Assembly: GCA_946626605.1 (NCBI GenBank)
Contig: CAMOUL010000008.1
Coordinates: forward strand, 1 to 64,000
From: an uncultured Bacteroidales bacterium
GTDB lineage: Bacteria > Bacteroidota > Bacteroidia > Bacteroidales > Paludibacteraceae
Direction: 5' to 3'
DNA: 64,000 bases
Positions 40,863 to 49,534 of the stretch are shown here, piece after piece. The notes beneath the pieces were generated by a model. That model had not been told where the DNA came from, did no database searches, and was given only the letters and a program-made list of their open reading frames with translations. Position 1 is the stretch's first letter, and the number at the start of each line of letters is the position of its first letter. A program made the translations under genes and the position numbers.

Positions 40863-43294
40863 AATACGAATTTACCCTTCCAGCCCTTCTTTAATATAAA
40901 TGTACATTGTCCGGCAAAAGCATGCATCTTCGGTTCTACAAAACTGTCTAAACAAGCCGCATCGCCATTAGCGGCTGCCACAAAACCTTCGCCCTCATAG
41001 CTTATCAAGTTATTCGCCTTCGGACATAAGTTACCGTCTTTATCAACTACCTTTACCGTCATATAGCAAAGTTCCTCCGGATTCTCACTTTCATTCGCCC
41101 AGATAACTTCCAAATGATCCGGCTCTCCTGCTGTTTTAATCGTCTCGCGTGCAGCTTCTTTTCCGTTCTCATCATAGGCTACGACGGTGATCTCTCCTGC
41201 TTCATAAGGCACATCAAACCACATCAAGCGATAACGCGGCAATAACTCCGGTCTCGGCGCAGAACCCCATTCCGGCACTTCAAACTCGCCCACTTTAGGC
41301 ATTCGGCTCACGCCTTCGATAATCTCGCCTTTTGCTAAGCGTTCCAATTCCTCCTTCGTCGCAAAACGCAGTTTGCCGTAACTCTTCCCGTTCACAAACA
41401 ACTCCGCACTCGGATAACTGGTATAACAGAATACAGGCACTAAATCGCCTTCTTCCCAATTCCAATGAGGCAGCACGTGCAAAGTCGCCTCTTTCTTATT
41501 CCATTGGCTGCGATACAGATAATACCGATCCTTCGGTAGCGAAGCCAAATCAATAATACCAAAATAACTGCTATGACTCGGCCAAGCGTCCGTATCATAA
41601 GGCGAAGGCTCACCTAAATAGTCAAATCCTGTCCAAACAAACTGACCCAAAGTCCAGTTATAATCGTCCTGCAACTGAAAATCCTGTTCAGGCAACCCCG
41701 ACCATGCGCAATATTCTACATCATAACCCGAAGACTGATTGTCAGAATAGAGTTTGTCCGGCTGAATTATCGCAGGTGTCTTGTATACGCCTCGACTCGA
41801 AACGGTGCTGGCTGTCTCCGAACCCAAAATCATCTTTTGCGGTAAGTTCTCGTACCCCTCGATATAGCGACTCGTACGATAATTGAAACCCGGCAATTCT
41901 ACAGCAGCGCCAAATCCGTTATGAATCACGTACATCGCCTGATCCATTCCGTTCGTTACAGGTCGGGTAGGGTCTAATTCATGGAACAGCGCCTGCAGTT
42001 TTGTCACGATTTCAATACCATCTGGCAGCACTTGGTTCCACACCTCATTACCGCTACTCCACAACATCACACACGCGTTATTGCGATAGTGCTTCACCAT
42101 ATTGCTGATGTCCCATTTCCACCACTCGTTGAACTCCACACTGTAATCATTCTCCGTCTTGCCCCAGTTCCATACATCGAACGGCTCGACCATCATCATC
42201 ATGCCCATTTCATCGCATAGCTCTACCAACTCCGGTGCCGGCATGTTATGACTCGTGCGAATAGCATCGCAACCCATATCCTGCAACATCTTGATTTGAT
42301 GCCTTAATGCGTCTTTATGAATCGCTGCACCTAACGGGCCTAAGTCATGGTGATTACATACACCCTTAAATTTCCGTGTTTCTCCGTTTAACTGAAATCC
42401 ACCTTCCGGCGTGTAGCTGATGCTGCGAATACCAAAACGTGTCTCTACTTCATCCACCACCTCTTCGCCTTTCAGCACCCGCGTTCTCGCAGTATATAAA
42501 TTCGGACTCTCCGGACTCCATAACTGTGGATTTAACACTTCCGCTACGCTCTGCTGTCCTTCTGCAGTAGCCACCACTCCGCCCTTAAACAGTATATCGG
42601 TCTGTACTCTGTACTCTGTATTCTGTGTTCCAATAGGCTCCACTCCGTCCTGCAAATCCACGTCTATCGTTACTTGTGCGAACTCTTTGCTGATTTTCGG
42701 GGTGCGAATGAGCACACCGAATGTCGGTATATGAATCGGATTCGTTTCTACAAGGTGCACGTTTCGATACAATCCTGCACCCGGATACCAGCGACTCTGC
42801 TGCGGTTTGTTCTCCAAGAACACATCGATATCCACGCTGTCGCCTGTAATCAACCCCGGCAGGATGTAGCAGTCAAACGTGTTATATCCGTACGGCCAAT
42901 ATACCACCTCTTCGCCGTTGACATATACATCCGCATGACTCATCGCTCCGTCAAAAACCAAGGTGTAGAACTTATCCTTCTTCACCGCTACACGTGTCTT
43001 ATAATGCCCTTTCCCCATCCATGGCAAGCCTCCGCTACGACCTGTCTTCCAGGTCGGTTCTTTCTCTCCGTTCTGTACAACAATCACTTCTTGCAGATCG
43101 TTCGCCCTGTCAAAAGGACCGCTGATCGCCCAGTCATGCGGAATAGTGACGTTCTCCCATTGCGGGTTCTCTGTCGTGTCTTGTGTGAACTGCCATTCGC
43201 GCAACAACGTGTCCGTACGAACCGGTTGCTTTGACGTGCAGGCATAAAACACCATGCTACTAATCAGCAGCATGGTATAAATACTTTTTCTCAT
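40853..43294 (-). CDS. GH2 beta-galactosidase-like lipoprotein
   Basis: Lipobox FYACTSK; TIPHDWAISGPFD, FKGVCNHHDLGPLGAA, IRTSHNMPAPELVELCDEMGM, GSETASTVSSRG. Confidence 0.92.
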   Translation of the reverse strand: MRKSIYTMLLISSMVFYACTSKQPVRTDTLLREWQFTQDTTENPQWENVTIPHDWAISGPFDRANDLQEVIVVQNGEKEPTWKTGRSGGLPWMGKGHYKTRVAVKKDKFYTLVFDGAMSHADVYVNGEEVVYWPYGYNTFDCYILPGLITGDSVDIDVFLENKPQQSRWYPGAGLYRNVHLVETNPIHIPTFGVLIRTPKISKEFAQVTIDVDLQDGVEPIGTQNTEYRVQTDILFKGGVVATAEGQQSVAEVLNPQLWSPESPNLYTARTRVLKGEEVVDEVETRFGIRSISYTPEGGFQLNGETRKFKGVCNHHDLGPLGAAIHKDALRHQIKMLQDMGCDAIRTSHNMPAPELVELCDEMGMMMMVEPFDVWNWGKTENDYSVEFNEWWKWDISNMVKHYRNNACVMLWSSGNEVWNQVLPDGIEIVTKLQALFHELDPTRPVTNGMDQAMYVIHNGFGAAVELPGFNYRTSRYIEGYENLPQKMILGSETASTVSSRGVYKTPAIIQPDKLYSDNQSSGYDVEYCAWSGLPEQDFQLQDDYNWTLGQFVWTGFDYLGEPSPYDTDAWPSHSSYFGIIDLASLPKDRYYLYRSQWNKKEATLHVLPHWNWEEGDLVPVFCYTSYPSAELFVNGKSYGKLRFATKEELERLAKGEIIEGVSRMPKVGEFEVPEWGSAPRPELLPRYRLMWFDVPYEAGEITVVAYDENGKEAARETIKTAGEPDHLEVIWANESENPEELCYMTVKVVDKDGNLCPKANNLISYEGEGFVAAANGDAACLDSFVEPKMHAFAGQCTFILKKGWKGKFVLKD
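42601..42628. repeat. TCTGTAC heptad array inside the GH2 gene
   Basis: tctgtac tctgtac tctgtat tctgtgt. Confidence 0.9.
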
Positions 43295-44301
43295 AAGAAT
43301 CGATATTCGGTTGTTTCGTCAAATTGCTCGCCCGGCAACAATACCACATTCGGGAAATCATCATGATGCACACTATCCGGCCAAGACTGAGCCTCAAGGC
43401 AAACAGCATGCTGGATATCATACATCGTGCCGCTCTTTCCTTCGTTTTGCTCAATGAAGTTACCTGTATAGACCTGCAAACCCTTCAGCGTTGTCCAGCA
43501 CTCCATTGTTCGTCCGTCGGCCTGGAGAGTAGCAGCGTGACGCAGTTCCTTCGGCGCATCGCCGGCACACAGGCACCAGTTATTGTCAATGCCTCGCCAG
43601 GGTTCGAAGAACTTGTCGTGAATTCGGTCTCCTAAACGGGTAGGTTTCCGAAAATCCATCGGGGTACCTTCTACCGATTTAATCTCACCGGTCGGACAGG
43701 TCCATTCATCGAAGGGCGTATACTTATCCGCATTCACTTGCAGTACATGCTCATCTACGCGACCACTTGCTTCACCCGCTAAGTTAAAATACGCATGGTT
43801 GGTGAATGCCGCCAAAGTCGGCTTGTCCGTCTTCGCTTCATAATGAATACGCAGCGTATTGTCTTTGGTTGCCGTATAGGTGACCCAAAGATCCAAGTTG
43901 CCGGGATAGCCTTCTTCTCCGTCTTTGGAGCGATAGTGCAACGTGATCTCGAACGGACTTTGTGCCGTCACGTCCCATATCTTCGCATTGAAACCCTCCA
44001 ATCCTCCATGCAGACTGTTGGGACCGTTATTGATAGGGAGTTTATAAACTTTCAACTTCCCATTTTCATCTTTCAACTCAAAGACTCCGTCTTTGATACG
44101 GTTGGCTACACGCCCGCAGATAGCGTTGAAATACGTCTCTTTTGTCTTCCATTCTTCTGCGGTCTTAAATCCCAACACAACGTCTTTGACTTCCCCGTTG
44201 CGGTTGGCTACGAGCAGTTTGGTGATCTTTGCGCCGAGATTGGAAATCTCCACTTTCAATCCCCCGCTGCTCTTGATGGTATAAAATTGAATTGCTTTCA
44301 T
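43291..44301 (-). CDS. galM: Aldose 1-epimerase (galactose mutarotase)
   Basis: NGPNSLHGGLEGFNAKIWDV, TNHAYFNLAGEASG, GIDNNWCL; start assigned to MKAIQF, excluding upstream heptads. Confidence 0.93.
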   Translation of the reverse strand: MKAIQFYTIKSSGGLKVEISNLGAKITKLLVANRNGEVKDVVLGFKTAEEWKTKETYFNAICGRVANRIKDGVFELKDENGKLKVYKLPINNGPNSLHGGLEGFNAKIWDVTAQSPFEITLHYRSKDGEEGYPGNLDLWVTYTATKDNTLRIHYEAKTDKPTLAAFTNHAYFNLAGEASGRVDEHVLQVNADKYTPFDEWTCPTGEIKSVEGTPMDFRKPTRLGDRIHDKFFEPWRGIDNNWCLCAGDAPKELRHAATLQADGRTMECWTTLKGLQVYTGNFIEQNEGKSGTMYDIQHAVCLEAQSWPDSVHHDDFPNVVLLPGEQFDETTEYRFL

Positions 44302-44336
44302 CCTTTCACTTTTCACCTTTCACCTTTCACCTTTCA
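44302..44336. repeat. CCTTTCA heptad array x5 at galK/galM junction
   Basis: cctttca cttttca cctttca cctttca cctttca. Confidence 0.93.
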
Positions 44337-45539
44337 CTCGAGTCTCATCACTCCATCGCCGATCTCTGCTACGTAGAAGTCCGCTTTCAATCCGGTCTTC
44401 TCTTCGTATTCTTTGCCTACGAAGGCTTTAAACTCCTCGATGGCTTCGTCCTTAACGAGACTAACGGTACAGCCTCCGAAACCACCTCCGGTCATTCGGC
44501 TACCGAGCACACCTTCTACCTGCCATGCCGCTTCAGCTAAGGTGTCCAACTCTTTGCCGGTTACTTCATAGTCATCGCGCAGCGATACATGGCTCGCAGT
44601 CATTAACTCACCGAAATATGCAATTTCGCCTTTCTTCAACGCCTCTACAGCAGCAGCTGTACGAGCTACCTCGCCTACCACGTGACGCGCGCGTTTCTTG
44701 GCTATCGGATCGGTAATAGCTCCTTCTACGTCTTTCCAGTCTTCCGGTGTCAGTTCTGCCAAGAACTTAATCGGTTTCACTTTACAAATCTGCTCCACGG
44801 CCGTCTTGCACTGACGAACGCGGTCGTTGTATGCACCGCTGTCCAAGTGGTGAGGACTATGGGTGTTCGTGATCACTACTTTGATGCCCTCTAACTTCAC
44901 CGGCACATGCTCGAACTCCCGTGTGTCGCAGTTCAGATAAATCGCATGGTCTTTCTTTCCTTGCGCCGAAGCAAACTGGTCCATCACACCGCACATAACG
45001 CCTGCGTACTCATGCTCGCAAGCCTGACCAATCAAAGCCAACTCCGTACGATATTTCTTATCATCGTTGTAGCCGCATGGATATCCGCCTCGGTCGCTGA
45101 CCGCCATTTCTTCCGTAAAGGCACGTGCGGTCACAACTTCCATCGCCGCACTACTGCTCAAACCCGCACCGGCCGGCACGTTCCCAAAATACAACAGGTC
45201 ATAGCCGCTCTCTAACTTTGCCTCTGGATGACGACGCTTAATGATATCGATGCAACCTAATGCATAATTGCACCAAGCGCGGTCCGGCTGAGGCTTAATC
45301 GCATCAATAGCAATTTCATATACCTGCGGCATGTTTAACGAACGGAAACGAAGCACCTTGTCTGCATTCTTTCCGATCAACAACCATGCGCCAAAACTCA
45401 ATGCACACGGAAAAACACATCCGCCGTTGTAATCGGTGTGTTCGCCAATCAGGTTAACTCGTCCCGGAGAGAAGAAAACTTTCTCTGCTTTTTTGCCATA
45501 AGCTTGCTCAAAAGCAGCTTTCATTTCTGTGGTTGTCAT
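44334..45539 (-). CDS. galK: Galactokinase (start reassigned to MTTTEMKAAFEQ)
   Basis: FFSPGRVNLIGEHTDYNGGCVFPCAL, VPAGAGLSSSAAMEV, MTGGGFGGCTVSLV. Confidence 0.96.
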   Translation of the reverse strand: MTTTEMKAAFEQAYGKKAEKVFFSPGRVNLIGEHTDYNGGCVFPCALSFGAWLLIGKNADKVLRFRSLNMPQVYEIAIDAIKPQPDRAWCNYALGCIDIIKRRHPEAKLESGYDLLYFGNVPAGAGLSSSAAMEVVTARAFTEEMAVSDRGGYPCGYNDDKKYRTELALIGQACEHEYAGVMCGVMDQFASAQGKKDHAIYLNCDTREFEHVPVKLEGIKVVITNTHSPHHLDSGAYNDRVRQCKTAVEQICKVKPIKFLAELTPEDWKDVEGAITDPIAKKRARHVVGEVARTAAAVEALKKGEIAYFGELMTASHVSLRDDYEVTGKELDTLAEAAWQVEGVLGSRMTGGGFGGCTVSLVKDEAIEEFKAFVGKEYEEKTGLKADFYVAEIGDGVMRLE

Positions 45540-45648
45540 AGTAGTATATATATTAAGATATGATATTAAATTTGCGCGCAAAGTTACAAAAAAATATGCA
45601 AATACGCAAGAAAAAAACTGTTTTATGCTGTAAAACATAAAAAATCTA

Positions 45649-45682
45649 TTGCATATATCGTAAAAAAGTTGTAATTTTGCGC
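45649..45682 (+). promoter_or_regulatory. Promoter upstream of 45725 ORF
   Basis: TTGCATATATCG ... gTAATTTTGC. Confidence 0.65.
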
Positions 45683-45724
45683 AAAATTATTGAAAAACGT
45701 CTAATATCATAAAAAATTAATACT

Positions 45725-46474
45725 ATGAACGGCTTGGAAATTGCACTCTATGCATTATTATTCGTCATTATCGGATTAATGCTTGTTTCGTTCTTCTTAG
45801 TTTGGCAGTGGTTTGATGCTCGCGACAGACTTAAAGTGGTGCGTGAGGTGACGCGTGAGCAAACAATCCATGCAATTAGACACTCCCACAATCGCTGTCG
45901 TATCCTTTTATGGATCGGTATCTTGCTGGCTGCTGCCTATGTGTTCATCCCGCTTACCTTGCAGGATTATTATTCTACACTCGTCTATCCGGGTGTGGTC
46001 ATCATTGCGGATCTGTTGATTCTCTTCGGTCTTCGCGCGAAGGCAAAAGAGTATGTGGCTGCGATTGATGAGTACGTGAATGCGAACGAGGAGCACGTGC
46101 GTGAGGCGATTGCTGAGCGTGCACGCATGCGCGATGAGTGGCGCAAAGAGGCTCCGGTCCTCAACCCGCAGGCTAAGGCTGTGATCCAGGAGACGCTGGG
46201 CGATAATTATGAGACCTGGTACCAGCATGATATCCTCGTCGGACGTAATGTGCTTGCCAATAAAGAGCTCGGTTTGCTCTATGCGCAAGGTGTCATCATT
46301 CCGTTCTCCGAGATCATGGAGGTGCGTCAAGGCCGTAAGGACCTCAAGCTCGTTACATCCAATTCGATGAACCCCTTCATCACCATCGATTTCGGTGCGC
46401 TGCCTATCAATCCTGAGACGGGTAATAAGTACAAAGATGAGATAGCAGAGAAGATCGAAGCAATCATTCCATAA
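45725..46474 (+). CDS. Hypothetical membrane protein
   Basis: Complete ORF between promoter and terminator; N-terminal TM segments. Confidence 0.7.
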   Translation: MNGLEIALYALLFVIIGLMLVSFFLVWQWFDARDRLKVVREVTREQTIHAIRHSHNRCRILLWIGILLAAAYVFIPLTLQDYYSTLVYPGVVIIADLLILFGLRAKAKEYVAAIDEYVNANEEHVREAIAERARMRDEWRKEAPVLNPQAKAVIQETLGDNYETWYQHDILVGRNVLANKELGLLYAQGVIIPFSEIMEVRQGRKDLKLVTSNSMNPFITIDFGALPINPETGNKYKDEIAEKIEAIIP

Positions 46475-46503
46475 AAAAAAGAGGCACACGCCTCTTTTTT
46501 TTG
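46474..46503 (+). terminator. Rho-independent terminator
   Basis: aaaaaaaaGAGGCacacGCCTCtttttttt immediately after the ORF stop. Confidence 0.9.
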
Positions 46504-46524
46504 TCTGTACTCTGTATTCTGTCA
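46504..46524. repeat. TCTGTAC-family heptads x3, intergenic
   Basis: tctgtac tctgtat tctgtca. Confidence 0.85.
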
Positions 46525-46546
46525 GGCCGTAGGCCGGTCTGTGTTC

Positions 46547-47362
46547 TTAGTAACTCTCTTCCGTATTCGGGAAACTGCTGTCCTTCACGGCTGCCACGTA
46601 CGTTCCGACAGCCCCTTTCACTTCTTCCGCTAAGTTAGCGAAATGACGAAGGAACTTCGGTTTAAATCCTTCGGTGAGACCTAACATATCGTGCAGTACC
46701 AGTACCTGACCGTCGCACGCATTGCCGGCTCCGATACCTATCACCGGACAACTGACGCTCTCTGTCACTTTCTTCGCCAAAGCGGCAGGGATCTTCTCTA
46801 ATACGATACTGAAGCACCCGGCTTCGTCTAATAACTTCGCGTCGTGCAGCAGCTTTGCTGCTTCTGCTTCTTCTTTGGCGCGCAGACCGTAGCCGCCGAA
46901 CTGGTTTACGCTCTGCGGGGTCAAACCCAAATGACCCATTACCGGCACACCGGCTTGAACCATATGACGGATAGCCGGCAGGATCTCTTCACCGCCTTCT
47001 AACTTAACCGCGTCGCACCCGCTCTCCTTGAGGATCTTAATGGCGTTTCGTACCGCATCTTCTTCGCTCACTTGGTAACTTCCAAAAGGCATGTCGCAAA
47101 CTACCAACGCGTGCTTAGCTGCGCGAACAACTCCCTTCGTTAAAAAAATCATTTCCTCTACCGTGATAGGTAACGTGTATTGGTTGCCGCATACCACATT
47201 GCTGGCACTGTCGCCTACCAAAATAACATCCACCCCGGCTTCATCCACCAAATTGGCCAAAGTGAAATCATAACTTGTTAACATGGCGATCTTCTCGCCT
47301 TCAGCCTTCATCTGACGAAGTTTGGCCGTCGTCATTCGGCTATTCTGTACATGAACAGACAT
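46547..47362 (-). CDS. panB: 3-methyl-2-oxobutanoate hydroxymethyltransferase
   Basis: IAMLTSYDFTLANLVDEAGVDVILVGDSASNVVCG, GHLGLTPQSVNQFGGYG, IGIGAGNACDGQVLVLHDMLG. Confidence 0.97.
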   Translation of the reverse strand: MSVHVQNSRMTTAKLRQMKAEGEKIAMLTSYDFTLANLVDEAGVDVILVGDSASNVVCGNQYTLPITVEEMIFLTKGVVRAAKHALVVCDMPFGSYQVSEEDAVRNAIKILKESGCDAVKLEGGEEILPAIRHMVQAGVPVMGHLGLTPQSVNQFGGYGLRAKEEAEAAKLLHDAKLLDEAGCFSIVLEKIPAALAKKVTESVSCPVIGIGAGNACDGQVLVLHDMLGLTEGFKPKFLRHFANLAEEVKGAVGTYVAAVKDSSFPNTEESY

Positions 47363-47366
47363 ATCA

Positions 47367-47401
47367 ATTTCAAATTTTAAATTTCAAATTTCAAATATCA
47401 T
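47367..47401. repeat. ATTTCAA heptad array between panB and the permease gene
   Basis: atttcaa attttaa atttcaa atttcaa atatcat. Confidence 0.85.
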
Positions 47402-48369
47402 TTCTTCAAAATGATGTATATGATCACCGGCGCACCGAAGAGTGCACTCACGGTGGAGATAGGCAGCGGGTAGGTGAATAGCGAGCAAAGCACATCGCAT
47501 ATCAGCAGCAGGCACGCACCAATCAGTACCGAAGCCGGCATCGTGATACGGTGATTAGAGGAGCGGAAAAGTCCGCGTGCGATATGCGGTACTGCTACGC
47601 CGATGAACGCAATCGGACCACAGAAAGCCGTAACGCCACCCGCTAATAAACCGGTCGCTAACACTATGTATAAACGCGTGCGACTCACGTGAATGCCCAA
47701 TCCCCGTGCATAGTCTTCGCCTAACAGCAGTCCGTTGAGAGGCTTCAATGCCAGTAGCACAAAGAGCGTTCCAATCAGCAGAATAGGAACTAAAAGTTGC
47801 ATATCGCTCCAACTGACGCTACTTAGGCTTCCTAACGTCCACACAATAAATAACTTCAACGCATCCGGATTGGCGAAGTTCTGCAGCAGACTCACCAACG
47901 CTCCCGCTATCGAACCAAACATCATACCTACGATCAACAGACTGACGTTGTTCTTCACTCGTCGACTCACAGCCAGCACCAACAGCAGTACCAGACTGGC
48001 TCCGAAACAGGCGGCAACAGGCATCAGTACTTGTGTACTGAAACTCGACAGTTGTCCACATAGGATCGTACTGCACATCGTCAGAAACGCAACACCCAAA
48101 CTGGCGCCCGAAGAGACACCTAAGGTGTACGGACCTGCTAAAGGGTTACGAAACAGCGTCTGCATCATAAGACCCGAAACAGACAACGCACCGCCCGCCA
48201 AAATGGCTGTAATAGCCTTCGGCAAACGAATAGAGTGCATGATCTGCTGCTCCATCACGGACAACTCTCCCCAAGGCCATAACCAGATACTGCCGCTGCA
48301 TACATCCAAGCCAAAAAGCAGCACCAGTCCCACTGTCAAAACCCCGAATAATACGGCATTGCGTTTCAT
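47398..48369 (-). CDS. FecCD/BtuC-family ABC transporter permease
   Basis: IRLPKAITAILAGGALSVSGLMMQTLFRNPLAGPYTLGVSSGASLG; FCGPIAFIGVAVPHIAR. Confidence 0.94.
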   Translation of the reverse strand: MKRNAVLFGVLTVGLVLLFGLDVCSGSIWLWPWGELSVMEQQIMHSIRLPKAITAILAGGALSVSGLMMQTLFRNPLAGPYTLGVSSGASLGVAFLTMCSTILCGQLSSFSTQVLMPVAACFGASLVLLLVLAVSRRVKNNVSLLIVGMMFGSIAGALVSLLQNFANPDALKLFIVWTLGSLSSVSWSDMQLLVPILLIGTLFVLLALKPLNGLLLGEDYARGLGIHVSRTRLYIVLATGLLAGGVTAFCGPIAFIGVAVPHIARGLFRSSNHRITMPASVLIGACLLLICDVLCSLFTYPLPISTVSALFGAPVIIYIILKK

Positions 48370-48417
48370 GCTGCAAAATTACTGCTTTTTTTTGATATAC
48401 GCAAAAAAATCATCAAA

Positions 48418-48454
48418 AATTTGCGTATGTGCTTTTTTTGTAGTACCTTTGCGC
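48418..48454 (+). promoter_or_regulatory. nadC promoter
   Basis: aatTTGCGTATGTGC ... TAGTACCTTTGCGCC. Confidence 0.65.
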
Positions 48455-48470
48455 CATAATTCGTAATAAT

Positions 48471-49337
48471 ATGGAAAAACAAGAACTTCGTAAGCTTATT
48501 GCTATTTGGTTTGAAGAAGATATCCGCGATGGTGACCACACCTCGCTTAGTTGTATTCCGCCTACCCAGTTGGGTTGCCAGCAGCTCATCATCAAAGATA
48601 CGGGCGTGCTGGCCGGTGTAGAGGTGGCAAAAGAGATTATCAATTATTTTGACCCCGAGTGCCGTTTTGAGCAGTTCCTGCATGACGGCGATCATGTGAA
48701 GCCGGGGGATATCGCTTTTAAGGTGTACGGAAAGGAACTGAGTCTGCTGCAGATAGAGCGCACGATGCTCAATATCATGCAGCGTATGTCCGGCGTAGCT
48801 ACTACGGCTGATAAGTACCAGCGTCTGATTGCCGACACCGGTTGCCATGTGCTCGATACCCGCAAGACCACGCCCGGCCTGCGCTATCTGGAGAAAGAAG
48901 CAGTAGCCTTAGGCGGCGGTATGAACCATCGTATCGGACTCTTCGATATGATTCTCTTGAAAGATAACCACGTGGACTTCGCCGGTGGTATCACCAACGC
49001 CCTCACGCGTGCACGCGAATATTGTAAGGAGAAGGGAAAGAACCTGAAGATAGAAATCGAAGTGCGTAATTTCGATGAGATCAACGAAGCACTCGCAACG
49101 AATATTCCCGATCGTATCATGCTCGATAACTTCACGCCTCAGAAGACCAAAGAGGCGGTGGATCTCATCCGCGCATGGGAGAAGAAAGCCGGTCGGCATA
49201 TGGAGATCGAGTCCTCCGGAGGTATCACGATCGATACCATTCGCGATTATGCGCTGCAAGGCGTAGACTTCGTTTCTGTAGGTGCGCTCACCCATAGTTA
49301 CAAGAGTCTCGACATGAGTTTTAAAGCCGTGAAATGA
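48471..49337 (+). CDS. nadC: Nicotinate-nucleotide pyrophosphorylase (carboxylating)
   Basis: DGDHTSLSCIP, ERTMLNIMQRMSGVATTADKY, DTRKTTPGLRYLEKEAVALGGGMNHRIGLFDMILLKDNH. Confidence 0.97.
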   Translation: MEKQELRKLIAIWFEEDIRDGDHTSLSCIPPTQLGCQQLIIKDTGVLAGVEVAKEIINYFDPECRFEQFLHDGDHVKPGDIAFKVYGKELSLLQIERTMLNIMQRMSGVATTADKYQRLIADTGCHVLDTRKTTPGLRYLEKEAVALGGGMNHRIGLFDMILLKDNHVDFAGGITNALTRAREYCKEKGKNLKIEIEVRNFDEINEALATNIPDRIMLDNFTPQKTKEAVDLIRAWEKKAGRHMEIESSGGITIDTIRDYALQGVDFVSVGALTHSYKSLDMSFKAVK

Positions 49338-49348
49338 AAACCAGTGGA

Positions 49349-49534
49349 TTAGCGTTCATCCACTAACATTTGGCAGTTCTTGCAATCGAAAGTCAGTTTG
49401 AGTACCTTCCCGGTACGAAGACGCAGATAACGCGGTTCCTTATCCTTCGGATAGGGAGCCGTTTTTCTACAATGCCCGAGTTCAAACAGCAGGCAGTACT
49501 TGCAGGTCATTAAATGATCGTATTGCGTCTCCAT
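49349..49534 (-). CDS. Small Cys4 protein resembling the C-terminal segment of U32 peptidases
   Basis: TCKYCLLFELGHC...FDCKNCQM; overlaps the end of the U32 ORF in another frame. Confidence 0.6.
   Translation of the reverse strand: METQYDHLMTCKYCLLFELGHCRKTAPYPKDKEPRYLRLRTGKVLKLTFDCKNCQMLVDER

Noticed and set aside
45540-45638. N-terminal extension of galK ORF
   Set aside because: This stretch is the promoter/leader (AT-rich, TAnnTTTG on the minus strand); conserved start is MTTTEMKAAFEQ.
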